6,458 bases of DNA. It comes from DASVLX01 sp036384655. Its GTDB lineage: Bacteria; Actinomycetota; Actinomycetes; Mycobacteriales; Pseudonocardiaceae. The stretch spans positions 1 to 6,458 of the forward strand of contig DASVLX010000096.1 in NCBI GenBank assembly GCA_036384655.1. Direction: 5' to 3'. The notes under the pieces were generated by a model that saw only the letters and a list, made by a program, of their open reading frames with translations, had not been told where the DNA came from and ran no database searches. Both the position numbers and the translations under genes were made by a program. Of this stretch, positions 5,056-6,458 are shown piece by piece. How positions within the stretch are numbered: position 1 is the stretch's first letter; every line of letters begins with the position of its first letter.

Positions 5056-5799
5056 GTGGAAAAACAGATCCCGCCGGCGGCGCCGCGACGCGGTCTGGGC
5101 GTCACCGTGCTCTTGTTCGTTCTCGGGTTGTGGTACTTCGTCATCACCATCGGCTCCGCTGGCATGCTGGCCGCGGCGCCGTTCTTCCAGGCCTGGGAGG
5201 TCCTCCGCGATCGGGCGGCCTGGCGGCTGGGCTGGATCTACGCCGGGATCTCCCTGATCGTGCTGAACCTGTTCATCTGGCCGCCGAACGACGCTGTGGG
5301 CGACAACTTGCGCGCCCTGGCGTTCTTTCTGATGATCGTGGAGACCACCGCGGCCTGCATCCAGCAGAACCCGCTGCGGCGCAGGGTCCTCCGCGACATC
5401 CGGAGCGACCTCGACGGATCGCCCGAGGCGGCGGACACCGAAGCCGGCGCCGGTCCCACGGTCGACCCAGCCGTCGCGGCGCTGCTGGCCGCGCAGGAGC
5501 ACCGGGACCAGGCCCGGGCGATGGTGGCCAGGAACCCTCAGTTGGCACGCGTGTTACGGATCGGCCGGCCCGACCTCGATTCCAACTACAACGACGGCGG
5601 CCTGGTCGACCTGAACAGCGCGCCGGCCACCGTCATCGCGATCGTCTGCGACATCGACATGGCCAGCGCGCAACGCATCGTCGACGTACGCGACCGCCAG
5701 GGTGGCTCGTTCTCCAGTGTCTACGAGGTCCTGGTGCTGGCCGAGCCGCCCTATCCGGCCTGGGATCGGATCCGGGAGCGCGCCATCCTGCTCGGCTAG
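5056..5799 (+). CDS. Membrane protein with C-terminal helix-hairpin-helix (ComEA-like) domain
   Basis: 247 residues from the GTG at 5056, which has GGGGG 5 bases upstream; the longer open frame upstream is non-coding in character and overlaps the methyltransferase gene. Hydrophobic segments lie at about 14-40, 58-75 and 84-102, so three membrane passes are likely. A polar linker with an acidic stretch (about 117-133) and an Ala/Arg-rich helix (about 138-158) follow. Residues 182-228 form a tandem helix-hairpin-helix: GLVDLNSAPATVIAIVCDID, then ASAQRIVDVRDRQGGSFSSV. The VDLNxA opening and the second hairpin's RxxxGxF are typical of ComEA-type modules, which bind DNA non-specifically in competence proteins. 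ComEA itself has one N-terminal anchor and no such linker, so this is not a plain orthologue. The hairpin module may instead bind protein. It ends sharing CTAG with the LCP gene. Confidence 0.8.
   Translation: MEKQIPPAAPRRGLGVTVLLFVLGLWYFVITIGSAGMLAAAPFFQAWEVLRDRAAWRLGWIYAGISLIVLNLFIWPPNDAVGDNLRALAFFLMIVETTAACIQQNPLRRRVLRDIRSDLDGSPEAADTEAGAGPTVDPAVAALLAAQEHRDQARAMVARNPQLARVLRIGRPDLDSNYNDGGLVDLNSAPATVIAIVCDIDMASAQRIVDVRDRQGGSFSSVYEVLVLAEPPYPAWDRIRERAILLG
5796..5799. other. Shared palindromic stop CTAG between convergent genes
   Basis: CTAG reads TAG on both strands. Bases 5797-5799 end the helix-hairpin-helix gene, and the complement of 5796-5798 ends the LCP gene. The two genes therefore leave no intergenic space for a terminator. 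Confidence 0.9.
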
Positions 5800-6458
5800 T
5801 TGGTGGTGATCAGGTCGGCGGGGATGGTCTGGTCGGTGTTCAGGTCGTCGAACAGCGCGGTGGCCTTGGTCTTGTCCCACAGCAGCGAGCCGTTCGTGGA
5901 ACCGCCGATCGGTACGGCCGTGGTGACCGCGCCGCCACCGGAGATGCCGCGCAGTGCCCAGGCGAGACCGACGAGGTTCTGCAGGTGGTCGCCGTTGTCG
6001 ACGGTCAGCGCGCCGGGCAGGTCCTGCAGGACGGGCACCATGTCGAACGGGTTGAGGAACACGCCGGGGCTGGACAGCTTGTCGGCCAGCGCGCCGACGA
6101 ACTCACGCTGGTGGTCGGTGCGCGCGAGGTCGCTGGTGGCGAAGGCGTGCCGGCTGCGCACATAGCCCAGTGCGTTGGCGCCGTTGAGGTTCTGGCAGCC
6201 GGCCGGCAGATTGACGCCGGCGTAGGAGTCGTTGTCCGCCTCCGGAAGGCACATCGTGACGCCACCCACGTCATCCACCACGGTGGCGAACCCGCCGAGG
6301 CCGATCTCCGCGTAGTGGTCGACGCGCAGGCCGGTGTCCTGCTCGACGGTCTGCACCAGCAGCGGCGCGCCACCGTACGAGAACGCCGCGTTGATCTTGT
6401 TCTTGCCGTGCCCTGGGATGCTCACCCAGGAGTCGCGCAGCAGGCTGACCAGGGTCGG
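5796..6458 (-). CDS. LytR-CpsA-Psr (LCP) family cell-wall polymer ligase, C-terminal part (runs off right edge)
   Basis: The last 220 residues are visible; the start lies beyond base 6458. LCP enzymes sit outside the membrane and transfer lipid-linked polymers (arabinogalactan or teichoic-acid-like glycans) to peptidoglycan. Conserved blocks, numbered from the right edge, are: SLLRDSWVSIPGHGKNKINA at 5-24, with the phosphate-binding Arg; DHYAEIGLGGFATVVDDVGG at 47-66; and ALGYVRSRH at 96-104, followed by Asp110, Arg113 and REFV. Cys70 and Cys88 match the pair seen in many actinobacterial LCP proteins and probably form a disulfide. The missing N-terminus should hold the membrane anchor and the first Asp motif. 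No separate LytR_C domain follows the catalytic domain. The stop TAG overlaps the stop of the opposing gene. Family assignment is firm; the polymer is unknown. Confidence 0.92.
   Translation of the reverse strand, partial: PTLVSLLRDSWVSIPGHGKNKINAAFSYGGAPLLVQTVEQDTGLRVDHYAEIGLGGFATVVDDVGGVTMCLPEADNDSYAGVNLPAGCQNLNGANALGYVRSRHAFATSDLARTDHQREFVGALADKLSSPGVFLNPFDMVPVLQDLPGALTVDNGDHLQNLVGLAWALRGISGGGAVTTAVPIGGSTNGSLLWDKTKATALFDDLNTDQTIPADLITTN

Noticed and set aside
1..6458. Prophage, transposon, CRISPR, toxin-antitoxin or biosynthetic cluster
   Set aside because: No transposase, integrase, terminal repeats, spaced repeat array or core biosynthetic enzyme was seen; composition is even across the window.

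Overview
This is a high-GC, gene-dense window with strong G/C preference at third codon positions. The gene content is a LytR-CpsA-Psr wall-polymer ligase with two cysteines, a Rip3-like site-2 protease with CBS domains, and GTG starts behind purine-rich ribosome sites. Together these point to an actinomycete, and a member of the Pseudonocardiales is my best guess. No RNA gene, insertion sequence, integrase, CRISPR array or replication origin was seen.

Left block (1-1866, minus strand): four genes read right to left. They are a 64-residue charged protein, a coiled-coil stalk subunit, the AC39-like subunit C, and the start of subunit I of a V/A-type rotary ATPase. Subunit I runs off the left edge. 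Gaps are 42 bp, a 4-bp ATGA overlap and 19 bp, so this looks like the head of one operon. The catalytic A/B subunits should lie outside the window to the left. A V/A-type ATPase would be an accessory enzyme in a phylum whose housekeeping enzyme is F1Fo.

Centre (1867-3958): a 240-bp divergent region with several short repeats, then two plus-strand genes. The first encodes a small cysteine-rich protein with a putative zinc site. The second encodes a polytopic M50 (site-2) protease with two C-terminal CBS domains. Both genes are preceded by a similar 12-bp near-palindrome, which may be a shared operator.

Right block (3873-6458): a minus-strand SAM-dependent methyltransferase-like gene overlaps the protease gene tail to tail by 86 bp. 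It is divergent, across 211 bp, from a plus-strand gene for a membrane protein ending in a helix-hairpin-helix domain. That gene shares a CTAG stop with the minus-strand LCP gene, whose 5' end is beyond the right edge.

The genes do not form one obvious pathway. Four of them act at or in the membrane or wall (rotary ATPase, intramembrane protease, HhH membrane protein, LCP ligase). A link between the ATPase operon and the protease through stress or low-energy regulation is only an inference from neighbourhood and possible operators. All boundaries were read by eye and no homology search was run.
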